20,531 bases of DNA from Gracilibacteraceae bacterium (lineage in GTDB: Bacteria; Bacillota; Desulfitobacteriia; Desulfitobacteriales; Syntrophobotulaceae). Of the stretch, positions 1-6,945 are shown one piece after another. The stretch lies in NCBI GenBank assembly GCA_031255985.1, contig JAIRRL010000112.1, positions 1-20,531 on the forward strand, written 5' to 3'. The position numbers and the translations under genes are program-made. Each line of letters starts with the position of its first letter. The first letter of the stretch is position 1. The notes under the pieces were generated by a model that was given only the letters and a program-made list of their open reading frames with translations, ran no database searches and was not told the DNA's origin.

Positions 1-1463
1 TCGTTCAGGCCGACGCCGCGCAGCATGAGCCGGTTGCCTTTCAGAGCCTCAATCGAATTGATGCCCATGCCGCCCATCATTTCCATGATCTCGTGCTTCC
101 AGGCGGAAACCAGGCGCACAAGCCGCTCAAACCCGATATCCGGATTCAGGCGCTTCACCAGCTCTTCCCGCTGGGTAGCGATTCCCCAGTTACATTTGCC
201 GGCGTGGCAGGTGCGGCAAAGATGACAACCCAGGGCGATGAGCGCGCTCGTGCCGATATACACGGCGTCCGCGCCGAGGGCGAGCGCTTTGACGATATCC
301 GCCGAATTGCGGACGCTGCCGCCGATAACAACAGAAACATTGTTGCGGATTCCCTCCCGCCGCAGCCGTTCGTCCACGCTGGCCAGCGCCAGTTCAATCG
401 GCAGGCCCACATTGTCGCGGATGCGCGTGGGCGCCGCTCCCGTGCCGCCGCGGAAACCGTCGATCGCGATAATATCGGCGCCGCTGCGGGCAATGCCGCT
501 GGCGATGGCGGCCACGTTATGCACGGCCGCGATCTTGACGATAACAGGCTTTTTATATTCCGTCGCCTCTTTCAGCGAATACACCAGCTGGCACAAATCC
601 TCGATCGAGTAAATATCGTGATGGGGCGCGGGGGAAATAGCGTCGGAACCCTCCGGGATCATGCGGGTGCGGGAAATGTCGCCGACTATTTTCGCCCCCG
701 GCAAATGACCGCCGATGCCAGGTTTTGCTCCCTGGCCCATCTTGATCTCTATGGCGGCCCCGGCGTCGAGATAGCGCTTATACACGCCGAAACGCCCCGA
801 AGCCACCTGCACGATCGTATGGGGGCCGTATTGGTAAAAATCCTCATGCAGGCCGCCTTCGCCCGTATTGTAATAAACGCCGAGAGCCTTGGCCGCGCGG
901 GCCAGGCTTTCATGGGCGTTATAGCTGATGGAGCCGTAGGACATGGCGGAAAACATGACCGGCGCGTCCAGTTCCAGCTGCGGGTCAAGATTGTTTATGA
1001 GGCGGCCGTTTTTGTCCCGCTCGATACTGTACGGTTTTTTGCCAAGAAAAGTCTTGGTTTCCATCGGTTCGCGCAAAGGATCGATGGAAGGATTTGTCAC
1101 CTGGGAAGCGTTGATCAGGAGCTTGTCCCAGTAAACCGGCAGAGGCTGGGGATTGCCCATGGAAGACAGCAGCACGCCGCCGGTGGCCGCCTGGCGGTAA
1201 ATATCGGCGATGATTTCCCCCGTCCAGTTGGCGTTATGCTTAAAAGTATTGTTTGTGCGCACTATCTTCAAGGCCCGCGTCGGGCAAAGCGACACGCAGC
1301 GGTGACAATTCACGCATTGGGCCTCGTCCGCTTCCATGCGGTTTTCCGCCAGATTCAGATGATGAACTCCGTTCGCGCATTGCCGTTCGCACACGCGGCA
1401 GGCGATACAGCGCTTGTCGTCGCGCGCGATTTCGTATTCGGGGAAAATATAATTGACAGCCAT
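1..1463 (-). CDS. Glutamate synthase FMN-domain subunit with N-terminal ferredoxin domain (partial, C-terminus off window)
   Basis: This is the synthase half of a split glutamate synthase, which makes glutamate from 2-oxoglutarate and amidotransferase-derived ammonia using an FMN and iron-sulfur centres. Reading the minus strand from ATG at 1463 gives 487 codons with no stop before the window edge. Residues 19-29 (CIACRVCERQC) and 50-60 (CVNCHRCVSLC) are two [4Fe-4S] ferredoxin motifs. The FMN/TIM-barrel part follows, with GQGAKPGIGGHLPGAKI at about 244-260 and DGFRGGTGAAPTR at about 335-347. Cysteines 413, 416, 419 and 424 lie where the synthase Fe-S cluster is expected. The start overlaps the stop of the upstream amidotransferase gene as TGATG, so translation is probably coupled. 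The ferredoxin fusion and separate amidotransferase match the archaeal/anaerobe type rather than the single large bacterial GltB. The GXGXG domain (GltB3-type) would be expected just beyond the left edge. The family call is firm; the electron donor is not visible. Confidence 0.9.
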   Translation of the reverse strand, partial: MAVNYIFPEYEIARDDKRCIACRVCERQCANGVHHLNLAENRMEADEAQCVNCHRCVSLCPTRALKIVRTNNTFKHNANWTGEIIADIYRQAATGGVLLSSMGNPQPLPVYWDKLLINASQVTNPSIDPLREPMETKTFLGKKPYSIERDKNGRLINNLDPQLELDAPVMFSAMSYGSISYNAHESLARAAKALGVYYNTGEGGLHEDFYQYGPHTIVQVASGRFGVYKRYLDAGAAIEIKMGQGAKPGIGGHLPGAKIVGDISRTRMIPEGSDAISPAPHHDIYSIEDLCQLVYSLKEATEYKKPVIVKIAAVHNVAAIASGIARSGADIIAIDGFRGGTGAAPTRIRDNVGLPIELALASVDERLRREGIRNNVSVVIGGSVRNSADIVKALALGADAVYIGTSALIALGCHLCRTCHAGKCNWGIATQREELVKRLNPDIGFERLVRLVSAWKHEIMEMMGGMGINSIEALKGNRLMLRGVGLN

Positions 1464-2554
1464 CAGACCGCGCCCCCTTCCAGCTTCGCGATGACGGCGG
1501 CCCCGCCCGCCGGCGCCCATACCCGGTCTAAATCCGGCGCGACGACGCGGATAGCCGATTCCTCGCTCGCCATGTAAACCATATCGTCTTTTTCCGCCAC
1601 CACCATGGAGCGCAGTTTTAAGCGATCGTTTAAAGCCATCAGTCCGCCCTCAAACCCGAAGATGATGGAAAAAGGCCCGGTAACAAGCAGACTGCTGAAA
1701 GCGCTGCGCAAATAAGTGAGCGTCTCGCGCTTTTCCGGGGGCATCTTTTCTATCGTGGCCCAGAAGGGAGCGGCGGTCACCAGGGCGGCTTCCTCATGGG
1801 TCAGGCCCTGCTTGCGGATCAGGTAATCAAGGATATACGTCATGACTTCCGTGTCGGTGAGCAATGTACATTTATAGCCGAACATCTCTATAAAACGGCG
1901 GTTGGCGTCATAGGACGAGATTTCGCCGTTATGCACGACCGTAAAATCCAGCAGGGCAAAAGGATGCGCGCCGCCCCACCAGCCGGGCGTGTTCGTCGGG
2001 TAGCGCCCGTGCGCCGTCCAGCTGTAACCGGCGTACTCTTCCAGCCGGTAAAAATAACCCACGTCCTCCGGATAGCCCACCGCTTTGAACACGCCCATAT
2101 TCTTGCCGCTGGAAAAAACATAGGCCCCGTCAATAGAGGTGTTGATGCGAATGACGCAACGGGCGGCGAATTCTTTTTCCTCCAGCTGGCTGTCCATGAT
2201 TTTCGTGGGCAGCGGCAAAACAAAATAGCGCCACATCAGCGGTTCGTCCGTGATGCGATCCGTCTTGCGCACGGGGATTTTGGAGAGGTTCGCTATGTCA
2301 AAATGCTGCTCCAGATAACGCTCGCATTCCTCCCGCGCGGCCGGCGAATCATAGAAAATATGAAAGGCGTACCATTCCTTGTACTGGGGATAAATGCCGT
2401 AACCGGCGAACCCGCCGCCCAAGCCGTTGGAGCGTTCATGCATAACGCGGATGGACCTGATAATGTCTTCGCCGGAAATCGTCCGGCCTTTTTTGGAAAT
2501 CATGCCGGATATGGCGCACCCGGACGGAACGCGGAACTGCCCCTCTTTTTCCAT
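1463..2554 (-). CDS. Class II glutamine amidotransferase subunit of split glutamate synthase
   Basis: This protein probably hydrolyses glutamine and passes ammonia to the synthase subunit encoded immediately downstream. The chosen ATG at 2554 gives 363 residues and has a GAGAGGG ribosome site at 2563-2569. The frame stays open upstream to 2689, but that part crosses the promoter and reads as untranslated leader. Near the N-terminus is VPSGCAISGMISKKG, whose Cys13 is the likely nucleophile. Further class II landmarks are HGRYPTN at about 182-188 and HNGEISSYDAN at about 208-218, followed by LLTDTEV. The segment MHERSNGLGGGFAGYGIYP is typical of stand-alone GltB1-type amidotransferases, as I recall the family. 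Cys13 is not at residue 2, so the protein may be trimmed at its N-terminus or may work unprocessed as in this family. The stop overlaps the next start by one base. The exact partner specificity is inferred from adjacency. Confidence 0.88.
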   Translation of the reverse strand: MEKEGQFRVPSGCAISGMISKKGRTISGEDIIRSIRVMHERSNGLGGGFAGYGIYPQYKEWYAFHIFYDSPAAREECERYLEQHFDIANLSKIPVRKTDRITDEPLMWRYFVLPLPTKIMDSQLEEKEFAARCVIRINTSIDGAYVFSSGKNMGVFKAVGYPEDVGYFYRLEEYAGYSWTAHGRYPTNTPGWWGGAHPFALLDFTVVHNGEISSYDANRRFIEMFGYKCTLLTDTEVMTYILDYLIRKQGLTHEEAALVTAAPFWATIEKMPPEKRETLTYLRSAFSSLLVTGPFSIIFGFEGGLMALNDRLKLRSMVVAEKDDMVYMASEESAIRVVAPDLDRVWAPAGGAAVIAKLEGGAV

Positions 2555-2654
2555 AAAAACTACCCTCTCATTCCAGCCGTCGCCCGGCTGTCCCGATTTG
2601 AAGCGTTTACGGACTTTGCCCGTATCTGCAAACGCTGGAAGCGTTATGCAGGAG
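2555..2654 (-). promoter_or_regulatory. Structured 5' leader of the glutamate synthase operon
   Basis: About 100 nt lie between the predicted transcription start (near 2654) and the ATG at 2554. On the minus strand, 2651-2626 can fold into a 10-bp stem (TGCAG/CTGCA plus GCGTT/AACGC with one bulged base and a 5-nt loop). The same AACGC arm (2631-2635) can instead pair with GCGTT at 2603-2607, stacked on TACGG (2608-2612)/CCGTA (2620-2624). The two folds exclude each other. A third hairpin, CAGCCG-5 nt-CGGCTG, at 2574-2590 sits directly before the ribosome site. I do not recognise a known riboswitch class, so the regulatory role is inference from the alternative pairing. Confidence 0.35.
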
Positions 2655-2660
2655 AACATA

Positions 2661-2689
2661 ATTATACCGCTGAAACGGGTGTTTAGCAA
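2661..2689 (-). promoter_or_regulatory. Sigma-A-type promoter for the glutamate synthase genes
   Basis: On the minus strand TTGCTA (2689-2684) is separated by exactly 17 bases from a perfect TATAAT (2666-2661). The -35 box overlaps the stop codon of the upstream HD-domain gene (TAA, 2685-2683), so the two glutamate synthase genes can be expressed independently of it. The start site would fall near 2654. Confidence 0.75.
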
Positions 2690-3198
2690 GGGGCTTTTTT
2701 CGGCTGCCCGCCCAGAGCGAGAGCCGCGAAAGTGAAAGCCGCGGCCCGTCCGCGGTATTCGGCCATCGCCGATATTTTATCCATCGCCGAAACCACCCAC
2801 GCCTCCGGCGAGCGGGGCAAGCCGACCGGAAACATGTGATGGGCGATGACGTCCCGTTCAGTGTCGTTTAATTCAAAAAATATTTCCGCGTTATAGAGAG
2901 CGATGCGGGGGTGAAGGCGCGAATGGCGCAGTCCCTCCATCCAGGCGCTGTGCCGTTCGCGGCGGCGGTATTTGTAAAGATAAAAATCATGCAGCAATCC
3001 GCCGCGGATGATGCTGCGGCAATCCAGACCCAGTTTTTTTCCGATCCGATAGGCGCCGCTGGCTACATCCACACAATGGTCAAAGACCGAACCCCGGTGG
3101 TGCCTTATTTCCCTCATCTGCTGATATACCTCGTGTTCCAGAATCGGACGCGCTACTTCCATAAAAAAAGAGTCATAAACGCGGTATTGTTTTTTCAA
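2683..3198 (-). CDS. HD-domain (metal-dependent phosphohydrolase superfamily) protein
   Basis: This 171-residue soluble protein carries the HD-superfamily metal-binding pattern. His41 lies in VFDHCVDVA, His70-Asp71 in GGLLHDFYLYK, His96 in SRLHPRIA, His120-His121 in IAHHMFP, and Asp140 in SAMDKISA. Such proteins are usually phosphohydrolases acting on nucleotides or phosphate esters. The substrate cannot be read from the sequence. No GYP motif, nucleotide cyclase or nucleic-acid domain is visible, so it is not an HD-GYP protein. The start is a TTG at 3198 preceded by GGGAGG about 7 bases upstream; no ATG fits as well. It has its own promoter 63 bases upstream of the start codon. Its 3' end carries the promoter of the following glutamate synthase genes, so some read-through co-expression is possible. 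The family call is good; the role is unknown. Confidence 0.8.
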   Translation of the reverse strand: MKKQYRVYDSFFMEVARPILEHEVYQQMREIRHHRGSVFDHCVDVASGAYRIGKKLGLDCRSIIRGGLLHDFYLYKYRRRERHSAWMEGLRHSRLHPRIALYNAEIFFELNDTERDVIAHHMFPVGLPRSPEAWVVSAMDKISAMAEYRGRAAAFTFAALALGGQPKKAPC

Positions 3199-3260
3199 AC
3201 CAATCCTCCCTACTCGTGTTCAGGCGCCTTTTAGTCACATTCCGAAAGTATTACGCATTT

Positions 3261-3289
3261 ATTATCATATATCTGTTACAGCTTGTCAA
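3261..3289 (-). promoter_or_regulatory. Promoter of the HD-domain gene
   Basis: On the minus strand a perfect TTGACA (3289-3284) is followed after 17 bases by GATAAT (3266-3261), a 5/6 match to the -10 consensus. The start site would be near 3254, about 55 bases before the TTG start codon. It is divergent from the promoter at 3375-3403. Confidence 0.72.
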
Positions 3290-3311
3290 GACTTTTTTGC
3301 CGCGCCGCATT

Positions 3312-3332
3312 CCCCCCGGTTCCCGCGGGGGG
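3312..3332. repeat. GC-rich inverted repeat between divergent promoters
   Basis: CCCCCCG (3312-3318) and CGGGGGG (3326-3332) form a perfect 7-bp stem with a 7-base loop. It lies in the 85-bp gap between two divergent -35 boxes. No T-tract directly follows on either strand, so it is not a standard terminator. It may insulate the two transcription units or bind a regulator; both are guesses. Confidence 0.4.
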
Positions 3333-3374
3333 CGCCGCGCCTGAAAATTTTTTCCAAAATATTTCATTTATCCC

Positions 3375-3403
3375 TTGACAAGTAAATCAATCCATTTTAT
3401 ACT
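3375..3403 (+). promoter_or_regulatory. Strong promoter of the type IV secretion block
   Basis: A perfect TTGACA (3375-3380) is followed by a 17-base spacer and TATACT (3398-3403, 5/6 match) in an AT-rich stretch. The start would be near 3410, giving a leader of about 49 bases that ends in an excellent AGGAGG ribosome site (3445-3450), 8 bases before the ATG at 3459. Confidence 0.8.
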
Positions 3404-3458
3404 TATACATATAATTCCAAATTAAAGAAAATATTACCAAAGAAAGGAGGTAACCTGC

Positions 3459-5141
3459 ATGGCGCCTGTATTTACGGCCATAGTCTCCGCCCTGGCCTTT
3501 TGGGGAGTGAACCGCTTAACTTCTCTTTGCGCCGGGGACTGGACGGCGCTGCCGGCCGCCGCCGGGGCGCTGCCGCTCAGTTTGAGCGAGGCGCCGTTCC
3601 GCTTGGATTTCAGCCCGGCGGCCGTTTTAACCGGTTTGGCCGCCGCCGCCTTCTGCTGGGGAGTTTATTTGTATTCTCTGGCCGGCGGCAAAAACTTCAA
3701 GCCCGGCCAGGAACACGGCTCCGCCGTCTGGGGCCGGGGGCGCGACATCGCGCCGCTCATCGACAAAGACCCCGACTGGAACATCATTTTGTCCGCCACG
3801 GAACGGATCACTTTGCGCAAACCGGCCAAATTTTCCGCTGATCGCAACAAAAACGTCCTCGTCGTCGGCGGCTCCGGCTCCGGCAAAACATTTTCCGTCA
3901 TCAAGCCCAATCTCATGCAATTGCACTCGTCTTACGTCGTCACCGATCCGAAAGGCGTCCTGTTGCCGGAGACCGGCTACCTGTTCGCCGAAAACGGCTA
4001 TGAAATCCGCTGTTTCAACACGGTCAACTTCCGCAAGTCCCTGCGGTATAACCCTTTGGCCTATATTCGCAGCGAGAAGGACATCCTGAAAATCGTCAAT
4101 GTGCTGATCGAAAACACCAGCGGCGAAAAGCAAAGCGGGGATAAATTCTGGCAGGATTGCGAACGCTTGCTTTATACCGCCCTCATAGCCTATCTGTGGC
4201 AGGAGGCGCCCGCGGAGCAGCGGACTATCCCCGGCATAATAGATTTGCTGGAACTGTGCGGGGTCAAGGAAGAAGACGAAAACTTTCAAAGTCCGGCCGA
4301 TATCCTGTTCGCCGAGCTGGAACAGGCGAAACCCGCCTGTCTGGCGGTTAAGCAGTACAAAAAATTCCGGCTGGCGGCTGGCAAAACCATGAAATCCATT
4401 CTGATTTCCTGCGCGGCGCGCCTGGCGCCCTTCGACATCGCTGAACTGCGCGAAATAATGAGCGGCGACGACTTAAAACTGGACGAGCTGGGCGACCGCA
4501 AAACCGCTTTTTTCCTGGTCATGAGCGACACGGATTCCACCTATTCCTTCCTGCCGGCCATGATCTTCTACCAGATGTTCAATTTGCTCTGCGACAAGGC
4601 GGACGACCACTACGGCGGCAAACTGCCCGTGCATGTCCGCTGCCTGTTTGACGAATTCGCCAACTGCGGCAAGATTCCCGATTTCCATCATCTGATTTCC
4701 ACTATTCGCAGCCGGGAGATTTCGGCTACCATAATTCTCCAGTCATTCTCCCAGCTCAATTCCATTTATAAGGACGACGCGGAAACCATCACGGATTGCT
4801 GCGATACGATCGTGTTCCTCGGCGGCAAGTCGGTGAAAACCACGGAAAATATCGCGAAAATGATCGGCAAAACCACGATTGACCACCGCAGCGTCAATGA
4901 AACCCGCGGCGAACACGGCAGTTTCAGCCTGAACAGCCAGATCATCGGCCGCGACCTGATTGACGCGGCGGAAGTCGGCCGGCTGGAACGGCGGCAATGC
5001 CTTGTTCTCATCCAGGGACTGCCCCCGTTCAAAAGTAACAAATTTGACACAGCCAAACACAGGCGTTACGGTTTTTTGGCGGACAGCGGGCGCAAGCCGC
5101 GCTTTGAGCAGGCCGGAGCCAATCCGGCGGCAAAAGAATAA
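3459..5141 (+). CDS. virD4: VirD4/TraG-family type IV coupling protein ATPase
   Basis: Coupling proteins are membrane-anchored hexameric ATPases that bring substrate DNA or protein to a type IV secretion channel. This 560-residue protein has two N-terminal hydrophobic segments (about 3-20 and 53-75). It then has the family motif HGSAVWGRGRDI (86-97), a Walker A GGSGSGKT (137-144), and SYVVTDPKGVLLPETG (158-173). The Walker B-like RCLFDEFANCG spans 394-404, and ATIILQSFSQL is at about 423-433. The length and motif set match Gram-positive TraG/VirD4 proteins. A perfect AGGAGG lies 8 bases before the ATG. The stop overlaps the ribosome site of the next gene, so tight coupling is expected. It heads the operon behind a strong promoter. 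No cognate relaxase is encoded nearby, so the natural substrate is unclear. Identification is very secure. Confidence 0.93.
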   Translation: MAPVFTAIVSALAFWGVNRLTSLCAGDWTALPAAAGALPLSLSEAPFRLDFSPAAVLTGLAAAAFCWGVYLYSLAGGKNFKPGQEHGSAVWGRGRDIAPLIDKDPDWNIILSATERITLRKPAKFSADRNKNVLVVGGSGSGKTFSVIKPNLMQLHSSYVVTDPKGVLLPETGYLFAENGYEIRCFNTVNFRKSLRYNPLAYIRSEKDILKIVNVLIENTSGEKQSGDKFWQDCERLLYTALIAYLWQEAPAEQRTIPGIIDLLELCGVKEEDENFQSPADILFAELEQAKPACLAVKQYKKFRLAAGKTMKSILISCAARLAPFDIAELREIMSGDDLKLDELGDRKTAFFLVMSDTDSTYSFLPAMIFYQMFNLLCDKADDHYGGKLPVHVRCLFDEFANCGKIPDFHHLISTIRSREISATIILQSFSQLNSIYKDDAETITDCCDTIVFLGGKSVKTTENIAKMIGKTTIDHRSVNETRGEHGSFSLNSQIIGRDLIDAAEVGRLERRQCLVLIQGLPPFKSNKFDTAKHRRYGFLADSGRKPRFEQAGANPAAKE

Positions 5142-5155
5142 GGAGGACTGAAAAG

Positions 5156-5401
5156 ATGGATACTCTGCACAGCGTCATGGATATGATCATAAAATTCGTC
5201 ACTTTCGGCGGCAGTCTCTGGTTGGTTTGGGGCGTCGTCATTCTGGCCGGCGGTCTCAAGGATAAAAACGGCCCCGCCCTGCAATCCGGTTTATGGCAAA
5301 TAGTGGGCGGCGGCCTGATCGTCGCCGCCGCGCAGGTTTTCGGCAAATTGCAGCTGCCCGCGGCCGATTTTCTCTGGGCGTTGCTCCGGCTGCCCGGCTG
5401 A
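5156..5401 (+). CDS. Small two-TM membrane protein, VirB2/Maff2-like candidate
   Basis: This 81-residue protein has two hydrophobic helices, at about 15-34 (GGSLWLVWGVVILAGG) and 46-62 (WQIVGGGLIVAAAQVFG), joined by a short charged turn (LKDKNGPALQSG). Glycine-rich paired helices in a small protein placed between the coupling protein and a VirB6-like protein are what is expected of the Maff2/VirB2-like subunit in Gram-positive conjugation modules. VirB2 forms the pilus or channel filament in Gram-negative systems. The similarity here is by topology and position, not by motif. The ATG has an AGGAGG site at 5141-5146, overlapping the preceding stop, with 9 bases of spacing. The next gene begins 71 bases later. 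No cleavable signal peptide is evident. The product is real by context; its pilin role is inference. Confidence 0.72.
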   Translation: MDTLHSVMDMIIKFVTFGGSLWLVWGVVILAGGLKDKNGPALQSGLWQIVGGGLIVAAAQVFGKLQLPAADFLWALLRLPG

Positions 5402-5472
5402 GGACTTGGCCGGGGAACTTGGCGGAAGAAGCGGGCTATGGGCCTGGCGGAAGCGGGAAAGGTTGATGGGGC

Positions 5473-6315
5473 ATGTTTGAAAGTATTCTGAACAAATGGC
5501 TGGACGACATCGGCGCCATGATCGTGAACGCGGGCACGGACGGCAAACTGGCCATGTCGCTGGAGTCGTTCAACGTCACGATGTTCACTTTTGTCAAAAC
5601 TGTGATGCAAACAGTGATCTTACCGGTCGCCTATGTTATTCTCGCCCTGTTTCTTGTTTTGGAGCTGCACAAGGCGAGCGTGAAAGCCGAAGGGGCGGGC
5701 GGCGGTCTCCAACTGAGCGCCGAAATAGTATTCCGCGTCCTGCTGAAGCTTTTTCTCTGCAAATTCGCGGTTGACAGCTCCTTGCTCATCATGGACGCCA
5801 TTTACGAAACGTCTCTGCATCTTACCGGCGGCATCCGGGACGCTCTCGCCGCCCAGACCTTTGGGACGCCGGACCCGAGCCATGCCGAAACGGAAAGTTA
5901 CCGTCTTCTGATTGAGGATATGAATTTAGGGGAACAGCTCGGTTTTTTCATAGAACTGTTTTTCATTCGCCTGGTCGTCAAATTTGTGCTTCTGCTGGTC
6001 AATATCATCGTCATCGGCCGTTTCATCGAAATCTATCTGTACATCGCCGTAGCGCCGATCCCGCTGGCTACTTTTCCGCACGAGGAACTGAGCGGAATTG
6101 GCAAAAATTTCCTCAAAAGCTTTGCCGCCATCTGTCTGCAGGGCGCCATGATTTATCTCACTTTATCCTTCTATCCTCTGTTGTTCAACAACCCCTCCCA
6201 ACTGCAATCCGGCGATCTTCTCTCGGCGTTCGCCCTGCTTGGTTATCCGATTCTGCTGGCTATCATCGTCTTCAATTGCAAAGGACTGGCTAAATCCATC
6301 TGTAACGCCGCTTAA
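5473..6315 (+). CDS. VirB6/TrbL-like polytopic inner-membrane channel protein
   Basis: The 280-residue product has about six hydrophobic segments (roughly 42-64, 86-108, 155-180, 183-200, 215-236 and 250-268). It also has the block YIAVAPIPLATFPHEEL at about 190-206 followed by GIGKNFLKSFAAICLQG. That block resembles VirB6/TrbL-type proteins of Tn1549-like elements (often called CTn4-type), as I recall them. VirB6 proteins line the inner-membrane part of the DNA transfer path. The start ATG at 5473 is preceded by GGGAAAGG about 10 bases upstream, a modest ribosome site. It is the third gene of the operon and is followed after 30 bases by the PrgI gene. The length fits the family (about 280-300). 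The general assignment is strong; details of topology are estimated by eye. Confidence 0.85.
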   Translation: MFESILNKWLDDIGAMIVNAGTDGKLAMSLESFNVTMFTFVKTVMQTVILPVAYVILALFLVLELHKASVKAEGAGGGLQLSAEIVFRVLLKLFLCKFAVDSSLLIMDAIYETSLHLTGGIRDALAAQTFGTPDPSHAETESYRLLIEDMNLGEQLGFFIELFFIRLVVKFVLLLVNIIVIGRFIEIYLYIAVAPIPLATFPHEELSGIGKNFLKSFAAICLQGAMIYLTLSFYPLLFNNPSQLQSGDLLSAFALLGYPILLAIIVFNCKGLAKSICNAA

Positions 6316-6345
6316 TCAAGACTTGCTCCGGCAGGGAGGTGTCGC

Positions 6346-6945
6346 ATGCACGCGCCCATTCCGAAAGAAATCACGGATTACCGCGAAAAAATCATGTTCG
6401 GTTTGTCTATCCGGCAGCTGCTTTGCTTTAGCGCCGCTATTTTCGCCGGCGTCGCCACCTGGTTTATCTGCGCGAAAGCGCTGCGGCTGCCGCTGGACGT
6501 CATAAGCTACGTCATTATCGCGGAAGCGGCGCCTTTTATGGCGCTGGGATTCATCCGCAAAGACGGGCAACCTTTTGCAAAATACGCCGCTATGGTAATC
6601 CGGCGCCGCTTTGGCCGTCTGCGGCTGCATTATGAGGCCGCGCCCCTGAACCTGGGCGCGCCGGACTCCGCAACAAACGCGGCGCCGCCGCGCCGAGAAA
6701 AGAGGAATTACCATGCCCGGTTTACTGGCCAAACTCATCCCCGGCTCGAATACGAAAACTTCACGCTCACAAAGAAAGACCGCCAAAGAAAACGCAAAGC
6801 GGCACAACGAAAAATTGCGGCGGCTCGACAGGAATACCGAGCGGCAAAACGCCGAGCTAAAAAAGCAGCTGCGGCGGCAAGCCGCGCCGAAAAACACTTC
6901 CCAATGCATCAGATACCGGCTGATGTACGAGGACGGCGTCTGTGA
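6346..6945 (+). CDS. PrgI-family type IV secretion membrane protein with unusual basic C-terminal tail
   Basis: Residues 1-95 look like a PrgI-family protein. They include PIPKEITDYREKIMFGLSIR (5-24), two membrane helices (about 26-44 and 51-70), the motif RKDGQPFAKYAAMVI (71-85), then a basic stretch. Gram-positive conjugation loci place this gene directly before virB4, as here. The ribosome site AGGGAGGT (6333-6340) sits 5 bases before the ATG. The reading frame continues to residue 199. The last 77 or so residues overlap the virB4 start in another frame and are Lys/Arg/Ala-rich, ending in a likely coiled segment. Most PrgI proteins I recall are about 110-130 residues. The long tail could be genuine overprinting, or the result of an ancestral or sequencing frameshift. 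The N-terminal call is confident; the true C-terminus is not. Confidence 0.8.
   Translation: MHAPIPKEITDYREKIMFGLSIRQLLCFSAAIFAGVATWFICAKALRLPLDVISYVIIAEAAPFMALGFIRKDGQPFAKYAAMVIRRRFGRLRLHYEAAPLNLGAPDSATNAAPPRREKRNYHARFTGQTHPRLEYENFTLTKKDRQRKRKAAQRKIAAARQEYRAAKRRAKKAAAAASRAEKHFPMHQIPADVRGRRL

Noticed and set aside
93..1577. Long open frame on the plus strand opposite the glutamate synthase subunit
   Set aside because: The minus strand encodes an unmistakable ferredoxin/FMN protein here; the antisense frame has no recognisable motif and is a codon-bias shadow of GC-rich coding DNA.
2555..2689. N-terminal extension of the amidotransferase with a signal-peptide-like look (from an in-frame codon at 2689)
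   Set aside because: The extra codons cross a strong promoter and the leader hairpins; the ATG at 2554 has a good ribosome site and gives the usual family N-terminus.
3290..3374. Attachment-site direct repeats flanking the secretion island
   Set aside because: I compared 3290-3374 with 9935-10004 by eye and found only short GC-rich or promoter matches, nothing long enough to call att sites.
5402..5472. Near-repeats of a CTTGGC-GG-GAA motif in the gap before the VirB6-like gene
   Set aside because: They are imperfect and short and look like chance purine-rich repetition; no open frame of note and no hairpin were seen.
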